This document shows, piece after piece, positions 1 through 7,869 of a stretch of DNA of 64,000 nt. Position 1 is the first letter of the stretch, and each line of letters opens with the position of its first letter. The position numbers and the translations under genes were made by a program. Source of the DNA: Mageeibacillus sp. UBA6976 (lineage in GTDB: Bacteria > Bacillota > Clostridia > Saccharofermentanales > Saccharofermentanaceae); assembly GCA_002450155.1 (NCBI GenBank), contig DJYO01000025.1:1-64000 (forward strand), given 5' to 3'. The notes beneath the pieces are model-generated. The model was not told where the DNA came from and ran no database searches. It was given only the letters and a program-made list of their open reading frames with translations.

Positions 1-207
1 TATAAGGCAGTGTGGTACGGAAACAACATAATCAAAGTACCTACTATGTACCCAAGCAGTCAGACCTGCTCATGTTGCGGATACAAAAATCCACTGGTAA
101 AGAACCTCTCTATTAGAGAATGGGAATGTCCTAATTGCCATACAAAACACAACAGGGATACCAACGCAAGCATAAACATCTTAAAAAAAGGTCTGTCAGT
201 AGCCTGA
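1..207 (+). CDS. tnpB: TnpB of an IS200/IS605-family element, C-terminal part
   Basis: The frame is open from the window edge, so only the last 68 codons are present. They hold the TnpB zinc ribbon, seen as CSCCG followed about 17 residues later by CPNCH, and then the RuvC-III signature NRDTNASINI, whose Asp is a catalytic residue. TnpB proteins are RNA-guided nucleases carried by IS605-type elements, and their guide RNA is made from the element's right end. The neighbouring downstream sequence looks like that right end. Whether the gene is intact upstream of the window cannot be seen. Confidence 0.93.
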   Translation, partial: YKAVWYGNNIIKVPTMYPSSQTCSCCGYKNPLVKNLSIREWECPNCHTKHNRDTNASINILKKGLSVA

Positions 208-335
208 ATACTGACAAATACCGTAGGGCATACGGAAATTTACGCTTGTGGAGACCGTGTAAAACTAAAGCTTTTGTAGCAATGTAGTGGTCGCTGAAAC
301 AAGAATCCAACGACTTTAGTCGTGCGGAGTGTCAA
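208..335 (+). mobile_element. IS200/IS605 right end with candidate omega-RNA 3' part
   Basis: This stretch follows the tnpB stop codon without another reading frame. Its last 53 bases contain AAGAATCC, a CGACTTTAGTCG hairpin and a terminal GAGTGTCAA, the arrangement usual at right ends of IS605-type elements, where it also forms the 3' scaffold of the guide RNA. By analogy the guide would start at about position 336. A nearly identical copy lies at 57353-57406. The exact boundary is inferred from that shared copy. Confidence 0.75.
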
Positions 336-369
336 AAACTATTTATAACGCATTTATCTCTCATTTTGT

Positions 370-375
370 TATAAT
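370..375 (+). promoter_or_regulatory. -10 box of cca, giving a probably leaderless mRNA
   Basis: A perfect TATAAT ends 6 bases before the cca start codon at 382. Transcription would begin at or within a base of the ATG. No Shine-Dalgarno sequence exists between the box and the ATG, and the -35 region is weak. Confidence 0.65.
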
Positions 376-381
376 CTGACC

Positions 382-1740
382 ATGAATTTAAGCTCAAGTG
401 TCCCGGACTATATCAAGGCTATACTGGATCTCGTAAACAGTGCGGGGTTTGAGGCTTTTGTTGTGGGCGGAGCAGTAAGAGACCTGGTGACGGGGCGCGT
501 TCCCCACGATTTTGACATTGCTTCATCCGCAAGCCCCAATGAGCTTATGAAGATCCTTAAGAGCCGGGACATCCCCTATGTCGACATGGCAAAAAAACAC
601 GGGACGATAACTGCAATAACGTCCGGGGGCAATGTGGAGATCACCACATTCAGATCAGACGGCGATTATCTTGATGCAAGGCATCCGTCAGATGTCACAT
701 TTACAAGGAACATAGATGAGGATGTCATAAGAAGGGACTTTACCATGAACTCCCTGTATCTTTCTTCCGACGGGGAGATCTGTGATCTTACGGGAGGACT
801 TGAGGATATAGAAGAGCATAAGATCAAGGCAGTAGGAGATCCGAAGCTAAGGTTCGACGAAGATGCCCTGCGGATATTACGCGGGATCAGGTTTGAAGCA
901 ATGCTGGGATTTGATATCGAGGATAAGACCAGGCTTGCCATGGATTCCAAGGCAGATAAGCTCAAGCTTATTTCAGCAGAGAGGGTTCAGACTGAATTCA
1001 TCCATTTGCTCAGGTGTCCTTTTGCATCCAAGGCCATAAGGGATAATCTTGATATCCTAAGCCTGATCATTCCCGAACTTAAGGAGATGGCAGGCTTTGA
1101 TCAGAAGAGCCGTTATCACGATCTTGATATGTTGGAGCACACTCTTAAGGTTTTAGACGGAATACCTCTCGAGGAGGGAGGTCTTAGAGATGGCGAGCTT
1201 GCAGTAGCGGCGCTGCTCCACGATACAGGCAAACCGGCAAGTTTTGTTCTTGATAAGAATGGCTTAGGCCACATGAAGGGACATCCCCGGATCTCAAGAG
1301 AGATCACGTCAAGAGTACTTACCTCTCTTAAGTGTTCCAAGGCATTTATCAGCGATGTGGAAGGGCTTGTTGAGCTTCATGACACTTTTGTGCCTTTGAC
1401 CTTCCCCGATGTCCACAGATTCATGAGCGAGCATAGTGGGGAATTCCTGGCAAGGCTTGCTGTCCTTCAAAGAGCAGACATAAATGCCCATTCCGAATAT
1501 GGTCTCAGGAGAATGGCAAAGCTTGACGGCCGGATCGATATAGAGCAGGAATTAAGGGCTCAGGGTGCGGCATTCAAGATAACTGATCTTAAGATCAGGG
1601 GCGAAGATCTCATAAGATTGGGATGCATGCCGGGACCATGTATCGGATCTGTCTTAGGCAAGATCTTTGAAATGCATATAAATGGCGATGTCCCCAATGA
1701 GAGAGGGGCTTTGCTGGCTCTTGCACGGGATCTGCTTTAA
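382..1740 (+). CDS. cca: CCA tRNA nucleotidyltransferase with HD domain
   Basis: This 452-residue class II nucleotidyltransferase adds or repairs the 3' CCA of tRNAs in the cytoplasm. The nucleotidyltransferase head shows VGGAVRD (about residues 28-34) and the metal-binding DFD (43-45). The RNA-binding region contains RRDFTMNSL and ALRILRGIRFE. A C-terminal HD domain has ALLHDTGKP near residue 280, a module common in bacterial CCA enzymes. Both tRNA genes in this window already encode CCA, so the role here may be mostly repair. The start at 382 is the only reasonable one because the next Met is far inside the catalytic head. It has no ribosome binding site and sits 6 bases after TATAAT. Confidence 0.95.
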   Translation: MNLSSSVPDYIKAILDLVNSAGFEAFVVGGAVRDLVTGRVPHDFDIASSASPNELMKILKSRDIPYVDMAKKHGTITAITSGGNVEITTFRSDGDYLDARHPSDVTFTRNIDEDVIRRDFTMNSLYLSSDGEICDLTGGLEDIEEHKIKAVGDPKLRFDEDALRILRGIRFEAMLGFDIEDKTRLAMDSKADKLKLISAERVQTEFIHLLRCPFASKAIRDNLDILSLIIPELKEMAGFDQKSRYHDLDMLEHTLKVLDGIPLEEGGLRDGELAVAALLHDTGKPASFVLDKNGLGHMKGHPRISREITSRVLTSLKCSKAFISDVEGLVELHDTFVPLTFPDVHRFMSEHSGEFLARLAVLQRADINAHSEYGLRRMAKLDGRIDIEQELRAQGAAFKITDLKIRGEDLIRLGCMPGPCIGSVLGKIFEMHINGDVPNERGALLALARDLL

Positions 1741-1782
1741 CAGAAATTTAATAACAACTTTATAATCAAGGCGAAATTGTGA

Positions 1783-1812
1783 TTGAATTAAGGCAAATAA
1801 AAAATCTATAAT
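1783..1812 (+). promoter_or_regulatory. Promoter of the pilin-like gene
   Basis: TTGAAT (1783-1788) and TATAAT (1807-1812) are separated by 18 bases. The downstream gene starts at 1846 after the ribosome binding site AAAGGGGGAT, so it has its own promoter separate from cca. Confidence 0.65.
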
Positions 1813-1845
1813 ATATGCATCAAATCCTAAAGGGGGATCTATATT

Positions 1846-2553
1846 ATGAAGAATAAGAGAGGCTTTACGTTAGTAGAGATAATGATCACCGTCGGTATCA
1901 TTGTCATCGTAGCTGCAGCCGGTACCATCGGCGTAGTTATTTCACTCAGAAGGAGCAAGGAGAAGGCAGCTAACCTGTCAGCAGGTGCTCAGAACTTTGA
2001 GAGCGAGGCTATCGAGAACCTTGGCCAGCTCAATGCAAATAACGAGTATGTTCCTCCCGTCCAGACCAAGCTTCCTGAGGACACAGCGACACCCACACCG
2101 GGCCCCGGCACCGTTACACCGACCGCGGAACCAACAGCAGGACCTTCATCTGCGCCGACAACCGCACCGACAACTGCACCGACAGTTACTCAGGCCCCTA
2201 CCTCAGCACCTACTTCCGCTCCAACAACAGCACCTACATCAGGCGGCTCAGGCGGAGCATCTAATTCAGCAGGTACTGTCAGCTCATCTTCTACAGTAAG
2301 CGGAACAGACGGTTCTGTAGGTGTAGTAAGTATCTCATCTTCGAGCAATCCGTCAGTAACGGTTTCACAGGGATGGAATAACAACTGCACATTCACCCTC
2401 ACCAAGAATTCAAACGGAACATACACCATGTCTAACATCTCACAGAAATGGGTTGTAGGCAGCATTCACGATATATGGAGCAGTGATTCTATCGTTCTTA
2501 ACGACAGCGATATGAACTATCTGAACAACACCTTTGGCCTTAAGATAGGCTGA
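1846..2553 (+). CDS. Type IV pilin-like protein with a Pro/Thr-rich stalk
   Basis: The protein has 235 residues. The N-terminus MKNKRGFTLVEIM is a classic prepilin signal: cleavage after Gly6 would expose Phe, with Glu at mature position 5. It is followed by a hydrophobic helix (about residues 12-33). A Thr/Pro/Ala-rich stalk (about 75-135) and a Ser-rich segment lead to a C-terminal region of about 70 residues with several Trp and Asn. No other pilus genes (peptidase, ATPase, platform) are in the window. Stalk plus Trp-rich end resembles a surface display protein, and Ruminococcus albus has a cellulose-binding Pil protein; a binding role here is inference only. Confidence 0.8.
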   Translation: MKNKRGFTLVEIMITVGIIVIVAAAGTIGVVISLRRSKEKAANLSAGAQNFESEAIENLGQLNANNEYVPPVQTKLPEDTATPTPGPGTVTPTAEPTAGPSSAPTTAPTTAPTVTQAPTSAPTSAPTTAPTSGGSGGASNSAGTVSSSSTVSGTDGSVGVVSISSSSNPSVTVSQGWNNNCTFTLTKNSNGTYTMSNISQKWVVGSIHDIWSSDSIVLNDSDMNYLNNTFGLKIG

Positions 2554-2672
2554 TCCCGTTAACAAAAACGTTATAAAAAGCAAACACTTTAAACAAGAAA
2601 TGTTATCAATAAACAATTACAATTAAATTAGCTATTGAAGTGACCTCACTTTATATAGATCACCCTTGAGTT

Positions 2673-2699
2673 AGGCTACCTTTTAGGTAGCCTTTCTTA
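2673..2699 (+). terminator. Rho-independent terminator after the pilin-like gene
   Basis: AGGCTACCT and AGGTAGCCT form a perfect 9-bp stem with a TTT loop, followed by TTCTTAATTT. It lies between two convergent genes; the T-rich tail serves the rightward transcript. Confidence 0.75.
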
Positions 2700-4265
2700 A
2701 TTTAAGCCATGGAGTTCTGATTCTGCCGCAAGGAGTCTTATGGCGGCTTCGGACTTAGGGCTGTTTAAGATATCTCCCGTAAGTCCCTGTTCAACTATCT
2801 GCCCCTTATCCATTACCACGACGCGGGGTGCAATCTGGCGCACGATATGGATATTGTGGGTGATAAGGAGAAATGCGGTCCCTCTCTCCCTATTGATATC
2901 GGTAAGGAGTTTTAAGATCTCTGCAGCTGAGCTTGCATCAAGTGATGAGAAGGGTTCATCTGCAACAATGAGTTTGGGGTCTAAGATAAGGCACATCGCT
3001 ATGGCGACTCTTTGCCTCTGGCCTCCTGATAACTGGCGGGGTCTTCTGTTTAAGTATTTTTCGTCGAGTCCTACGGAATTAAGAGATGACAGTATTCGTC
3101 TTTCAGTCTCTTCCTTAGTCAGTTTGAGCCTGGCAGCCTTAAGAGGCTCTGTCAGATGCCACCTTATGGAATGCGCAGGGTTAAGGCAGCTTACAGGATC
3201 CTGGAATACGGCTCCTATATGACTGTCCTTGTATTTGATATCACCGGTATGAGGGATTATGCCGAGGATCGCCTTGGTAAGGGTCGTCTTGCCGCATCCG
3301 CTGCTGCCGATGAGGCCAAGGATCTCCTTGGGATAGATCTCCAGGTCGATGTTCTTAAGTATATTGGAAGCATTGTCGTATCCTGCGCAGAGGGATGAGG
3401 CAGTTAAGACGGGGCTCGTTGTATAGTCCACGCTTGCGCGCTCAAGTGCAAGTGTCCTGGGATCCAGTCTTGCATTTGTAAGCAGCTCTGCGGTATAGCC
3501 GTTCTTGGGGTGGCTTAACAGATCCTCTGTATTGTCCCTGTCTATGATCCTGCCTTCTCTCATTACCATTACTCTGTCGCAGAAATTCTTTACGGCAGAC
3601 AGGTCGTGGGAGATAAAGAGGATCGTCATGTGCATATTCCTGCATAGGTTCTTGAGGAGGCCGAGGATCTGCACGGTCGTAACCGTATCAAGGGAGGATG
3701 TGGGCTCGTCGCAGATAAGAAGCCTCGGTGACATGAGGGCTGCACCTGCGATAAGGACTCTTTGCCTCTGGCCGCCGGAGAGCTGGTGGGGATAACGCAT
3801 ATAGATCGCTTCCGGGTCTTCGAAGCCCACGGTCTTAAGCATCTCAAGGATCTTGCCGTATATTGCCTGCCTGTCCTTTTCTCCATGAGAGGCGAGTACC
3901 TCGGTAAGGTTTTTGCCTACTCTCATGAGGGGGTCAAGTGCGCTCGTAGGTTCCTGGAATATAACGCCGATGTCCTTGCCTGCAAGTTTTCTCCTGGCTC
4001 TCGGTGACATGGTGACAAGGTCCTGGCCTGCGAACTTAATTGAGCCTTCCGTGATCACGGCTCCCTCGGGCAAAAGTCCTGCTACCGCCATGGCGGTCAT
4101 GGTCTTGCCGGAGCCGGAATTACCGATGAGACCCAGGATCTCGCCATCTCTTATACTGAAGTCCACGTCGTTTAAGACCGGAGCCGGATCAGGATCCTTT
4201 TTGGTAGGGAAACTGAGGGACAGGTGGTGGACCTTAAGGATGTGAGCATATCTTCTTGCCGGCAT
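2697..4265 (-). CDS. Peptide/oligopeptide ABC transporter, fused double ATPase (DppD-DppF type)
   Basis: This 522-residue protein contains two complete ABC ATPase domains that are usually separate proteins. The first has Walker A GNSGSGKT (48-55), LSGGQ (162-166) and Walker B ending ICDEP (184-188). The second has GSSGCGKT (320-327), LSGGQ (412-416) and VADEP (434-438). It would power uptake through the two permeases encoded just upstream. Its start codon overlaps the stop of the preceding permease gene (ATGA), so translation is probably coupled. It is the last gene of a leftward operon. Substrate choice between di- and oligopeptides, or nickel, cannot be told from sequence. Confidence 0.93.
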   Translation of the reverse strand: MPARRYAHILKVHHLSLSFPTKKDPDPAPVLNDVDFSIRDGEILGLIGNSGSGKTMTAMAVAGLLPEGAVITEGSIKFAGQDLVTMSPRARRKLAGKDIGVIFQEPTSALDPLMRVGKNLTEVLASHGEKDRQAIYGKILEMLKTVGFEDPEAIYMRYPHQLSGGQRQRVLIAGAALMSPRLLICDEPTSSLDTVTTVQILGLLKNLCRNMHMTILFISHDLSAVKNFCDRVMVMREGRIIDRDNTEDLLSHPKNGYTAELLTNARLDPRTLALERASVDYTTSPVLTASSLCAGYDNASNILKNIDLEIYPKEILGLIGSSGCGKTTLTKAILGIIPHTGDIKYKDSHIGAVFQDPVSCLNPAHSIRWHLTEPLKAARLKLTKEETERRILSSLNSVGLDEKYLNRRPRQLSGGQRQRVAIAMCLILDPKLIVADEPFSSLDASSAAEILKLLTDINRERGTAFLLITHNIHIVRQIAPRVVVMDKGQIVEQGLTGDILNSPKSEAAIRLLAAESELHGLN

Positions 4266-5086
4266 CAGTCTTCACCTCCGCTCAGAGTAACGCGCAGGCC
4301 TTCAGATATAAAGTAGAGGCCCAAAATGTAGGATACCAGCATCAGAGAAGGGAATATTACGAGCCAGGGCGCGCCTGTCATGTAGGCTTGGGCATCAGCC
4401 AGCATCTTGCCGAAGCTTGCATCCGGAGGCTGTACACCAAGGCCCAGATAGCTCATGCCTGATTCGAAAAGGGTCATGTTCGCAAGACCTATAACAGTAG
4501 CGGATAGCAGCTGGGGCATAAGATTTGGCAGAATATGAGACAGCATTATCCTTACAGGTCTTACGCCCATTACTTTTGCATGGGTTATGTAGTCACGTTC
4601 CTTGATCTCCAGAGTCCCGGTCCTTACGACCCTCGCAAAGGTGGGAGCGAAGACAAGGCCCAGAGCCCACACCACATTAAACATGGAAGCCCCGAAGACT
4701 GCTACTGCCACCAGGGCCAGGAGTATTCCGGGGAAGCACATGATGCTGTTGTTAAAGAGCATTATCGTATGGTCAGGTATACCGCCGAAATATCCGGCAG
4801 GAAGGCCTGTCAGGATGCCGAGCACCGCTGCTATCAGGACACCTGCGACCGATATGAATATGGTGTATTTGGATGCGGCGAGGACTCTCGAGAATACATC
4901 TCTCCCGAAATTATCCGTGCCGAATATGTGGGCAGGCGAGGGTGCTTCCAGTTTTGCCGTTACATCCGTAAGGTTCGGACTATAGGGGGAACATATAAGT
5001 GAGAATACAAAGGCCAGTATGACGATGCCCAGAAGAACAGCGCCGGTAATAAAGAATGCGGTTGATGAAGGTCGCCTGCCTCTCAT
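4265..5086 (-). CDS. Peptide ABC transporter permease, DppC/OppC family
   Basis: This 273-residue inner-membrane permease has an N-terminal transmembrane helix, the segment HIFGTDNFGRDVFSR typical of DppC-type subunits, and a BPD_transp_1 region with the EAA-like loop GVRPVRIMLSHILPNL. It pairs with the DppB-type permease encoded 7 bases upstream to form the translocation channel. The gene overlaps the next gene at ATGA. Confidence 0.93.
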   Translation of the reverse strand: MRGRRPSSTAFFITGAVLLGIVILAFVFSLICSPYSPNLTDVTAKLEAPSPAHIFGTDNFGRDVFSRVLAASKYTIFISVAGVLIAAVLGILTGLPAGYFGGIPDHTIMLFNNSIMCFPGILLALVAVAVFGASMFNVVWALGLVFAPTFARVVRTGTLEIKERDYITHAKVMGVRPVRIMLSHILPNLMPQLLSATVIGLANMTLFESGMSYLGLGVQPPDASFGKMLADAQAYMTGAPWLVIFPSLMLVSYILGLYFISEGLRVTLSGGED

Positions 5087-5093
5087 ATAACAC

Positions 5094-6059
5094 CTACTTA
5101 AGCCTTATTCTCGGGTCTGACATACCTGCAAGGATATCAGACAGAAAGTACAGAATCACGGTTATGAGGGCAAGATAGAATACCATTCCCGACAGAAGAG
5201 GGAAGTCTCTTCTTGCTATGGCAGAAAGCAAGAGCCTGCCAAGGCCAGGAAGATTGAAGACCTGCTCTACTATGAGGCTGCCGCCAAGTATATCCGACAG
5301 GACCAGGGATAAGATGGTGATGGAGGATACATTTGAGTTAGGCAGCACGTGAGATACCAGTATTTTGAGATTACTGAGACCGTGGCTCTTTGCCGTCTTA
5401 ACGTATTCTGAATTATTCTGCTCTATTACAGCAGATCTCATGAACTTAAATGTCATGGCGATCTTGGGGAGCGCTATCGCAAAGGAGGGGAGTATGAGGC
5501 TTGCCACATAGAGCCCGAAGTTCTGGGCAGGAGCAGCATACCTTCCTACTGTAAATATCTTAAGTGCCTTGCTGGTAAGGAGTATCAGGAGCAGGGATAA
5601 GACGAAGGGCGGTATCGCAAAGAGAACATGCCCCAGGAAAGAGCAGATCTGATCGCCTGCCTTGCCCGGCTTCCTGGCACTTAAGACGGCAAGAGGATAG
5701 GAGATAACTATGACCATTATAGTAGCGATGAGACTCATGCCGATCGTGACAGGCAGACGCTCTGCTATAAGAGTCATTACCGGCATCTTGTATGCAACAG
5801 ACATGCCGAGATTACCTGTAAACAGACCGCCTAACCAGTGAAGATACTGCATGATGAGGGGCTCGTTAAGGCCCAATTGCTCTCTCAGGTGTTCTACCTG
5901 ATCAGGCGTTGCATTGGGACCGAGCATTGTCCTTGCCGCATCGCCCGGGATTATGGAGAATGCCGCAAATGTAAGAAAAGAAACGAGCAGGAGGGTTGCT
6001 ATAAGCTCTATGAGCTTTATTGCAACATAACGTAGATTCCTGCTCGTTTTATCTGTCAT
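5094..6059 (-). CDS. Peptide ABC transporter permease, DppB/OppB family
   Basis: This 321-residue permease has about six transmembrane segments. Early in the protein it shows IPGDAARTMLGPNAT and REQLGLNEP, typical of the DppB periplasmic loop, and later an EAA loop, KSHGLSNLKILVSHVLPN. It is the second gene of the operon, placed 58 bases after the binding-protein gene. It forms a heterodimer with the DppC-type subunit encoded next. Confidence 0.93.
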   Translation of the reverse strand: MTDKTSRNLRYVAIKLIELIATLLLVSFLTFAAFSIIPGDAARTMLGPNATPDQVEHLREQLGLNEPLIMQYLHWLGGLFTGNLGMSVAYKMPVMTLIAERLPVTIGMSLIATIMVIVISYPLAVLSARKPGKAGDQICSFLGHVLFAIPPFVLSLLLILLTSKALKIFTVGRYAAPAQNFGLYVASLILPSFAIALPKIAMTFKFMRSAVIEQNNSEYVKTAKSHGLSNLKILVSHVLPNSNVSSITILSLVLSDILGGSLIVEQVFNLPGLGRLLLSAIARRDFPLLSGMVFYLALITVILYFLSDILAGMSDPRIRLK

Positions 6060-6117
6060 TTCAAACCCCTTAGTTATTTAAGTAGGTTTATTATATATGT
6101 TTTCCGTAAAAAGTGAA

Positions 6118-7635
6118 TTAATCAGCAAGCTTTACGGTGGACATGTCCTGAACATACATAGGATATACATTGTATCCTGTAAGTCTTGTGCTTACGGCTG
6201 TCAGAGTCGTGGGGTCCTGTATATAGCAGGATGCCGCATCGTCTGTAATGATGCCGAGTACTTCGTGGTAGAGCTCTGTCTTCTGTGCCTCATCAGAGAT
6301 GGTAGGGATCTCGGCAAGGATGCGGTCTACTTCAGGATTTGAGTAGTTGATAAAATTACCGTTTGAATCAGAGCTGTATCTTTCGAGAACATCGTAAGGT
6401 GCATAGTCGCTGGTAAGGGCGATAACGGTTGTCTCGTAGTTTCTGCCGGTGTAAACGTCCTCAAGCCATGTAGCCCATTCAACCTGCTCGATCTCAAGGT
6501 TGATGCCGATGGCAGCAAGCTCGGAAGCAAGCTCTACTGCTGTATTTACGTGGATGAGATAGTTGGAAGGAACTGTAACAGTAAGATCGAAACCATCAGG
6601 ATAGCCTGCGTTTGCAAGGAGCTCCTTGGCAAGATCCACATCCTGATCGAAGGTTCCGTCCAGAGATGTATCGTAGTAAGATCCCATTGCAGGGCTCATG
6701 GCTGTTGTAAGTGCAGCACCTGCGCCGCTCATGGTAATGTCGATAATGTCGTCTCTGCTTATTGCATAGTTGATAGCGCGTCTTACATCAGGGTTATCAA
6801 GAGGCTCTACCGCATTGTTAAGTGCAAAGATCTGAACCATGTTGGAGCCATTTGACTCAATGCTGAACTGAGCGGGGTCTAACTGATCGGCATGGTTTGT
6901 ATCAAGGTAAGGGAAGATGTCGATGGTGCCGTTCTGGAGCTCTAAGAGTCCGGAATCCATGTCTGCGCAGATCTTGAAAGTAACAGAATCAAGATAAGGC
7001 ATTCCGTCCTGCCAGTAATCCTCATTCTTTACCAGGACAACGCTCTGGGCAACAGTGTAGGATTCAAACTTGAAAGGACCTGTTCCGCAGGGGCTTGTTT
7101 CGCAGTCTGTATAACCTTCGGGAATGATGCCTGTTGTAAAGTATGAGAGCATCTCGGAATTACCGCTGTCAAGGGTAACTACTACTTTGCCGTCATCTGT
7201 TGCCTCAACAGATTTAATGCAATCAAACTTGGCTACGAGAGCGGTGCCGTCTTGCCCGTCAAGAAGACCTGCTGCTCTCTTGAGTGAATAGACTACGTCG
7301 CCTGCATCAAGAGTATCGCCGTTGTGGAAGGTAACGCCCTTCCTTATAGTGAATGTATAGACTGATGCATCGTCGCTGATCTCTACGCTCTCGGCAAGGC
7401 AGGGATTGAGCTTGCCCTCGGAATCGAATTTATAAAGGCCTTCATAGATATTGAAGATGAGTTCCTTGTCACCTGCAGCAACTACTGTATGGGGATCGAA
7501 GGATGACGGCTCCTGGGTGATGCCGACAACCGCAGTATTATTACCGCTGTTTGTATTAGCTTTGCAGGATGCAAGGCCGAATATCATGGCAAGCGATAAC
7601 ACGCATGATAAGAATCTCTTTGCAAATGAAGTCAT
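6118..7635 (-). CDS. Peptide-type substrate-binding lipoprotein (SBP_bac_5 family)
   Basis: This 505-residue secreted receptor captures the substrate and delivers it to the permease pair. The N-terminus has a positively charged start, a hydrophobic stretch and the lipobox LASC (Cys about residue 24). The SBP_bac_5 domain follows, with EPSSFDPHTVVAAGDKEL, YTFTIRKGVTFHNGD and RRAINYAISRDDI. The start codon is preceded by the strong ribosome binding site AGGAGG. This is the promoter-proximal gene of the transporter operon, which is divergent from the coiled-coil gene at 7870. High expression of the receptor relative to the channel is expected from this order. Confidence 0.94.
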   Translation of the reverse strand: MTSFAKRFLSCVLSLAMIFGLASCKANTNSGNNTAVVGITQEPSSFDPHTVVAAGDKELIFNIYEGLYKFDSEGKLNPCLAESVEISDDASVYTFTIRKGVTFHNGDTLDAGDVVYSLKRAAGLLDGQDGTALVAKFDCIKSVEATDDGKVVVTLDSGNSEMLSYFTTGIIPEGYTDCETSPCGTGPFKFESYTVAQSVVLVKNEDYWQDGMPYLDSVTFKICADMDSGLLELQNGTIDIFPYLDTNHADQLDPAQFSIESNGSNMVQIFALNNAVEPLDNPDVRRAINYAISRDDIIDITMSGAGAALTTAMSPAMGSYYDTSLDGTFDQDVDLAKELLANAGYPDGFDLTVTVPSNYLIHVNTAVELASELAAIGINLEIEQVEWATWLEDVYTGRNYETTVIALTSDYAPYDVLERYSSDSNGNFINYSNPEVDRILAEIPTISDEAQKTELYHEVLGIITDDAASCYIQDPTTLTAVSTRLTGYNVYPMYVQDMSTVKLAD

Positions 7636-7869
7636 AGATGCCTCCTGTTTTTAAATATTGGTAATATTGTAATTTGAGAAAATAAAATATAAACCCGAAA
7701 TACGCAAAATATTGAAACGAAACAGACCTATTGTTTTGTCAATTGTTCACAAAACATTCAAAAACATTGTGCACAGAAAATATTAAAAATATTAAACAGT
7801 GCTGTATAATGTAATGGAAATTTTGTCGGAATATACGACATCGAGTAATTTTGGTAGGGGTATTCATTT

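Noticed and set aside
2060..2250. Possible tandem DNA repeat in the pilin-like gene
   Set aside because: It is explained by the Thr/Pro/Ala stalk codons rather than a separate element.
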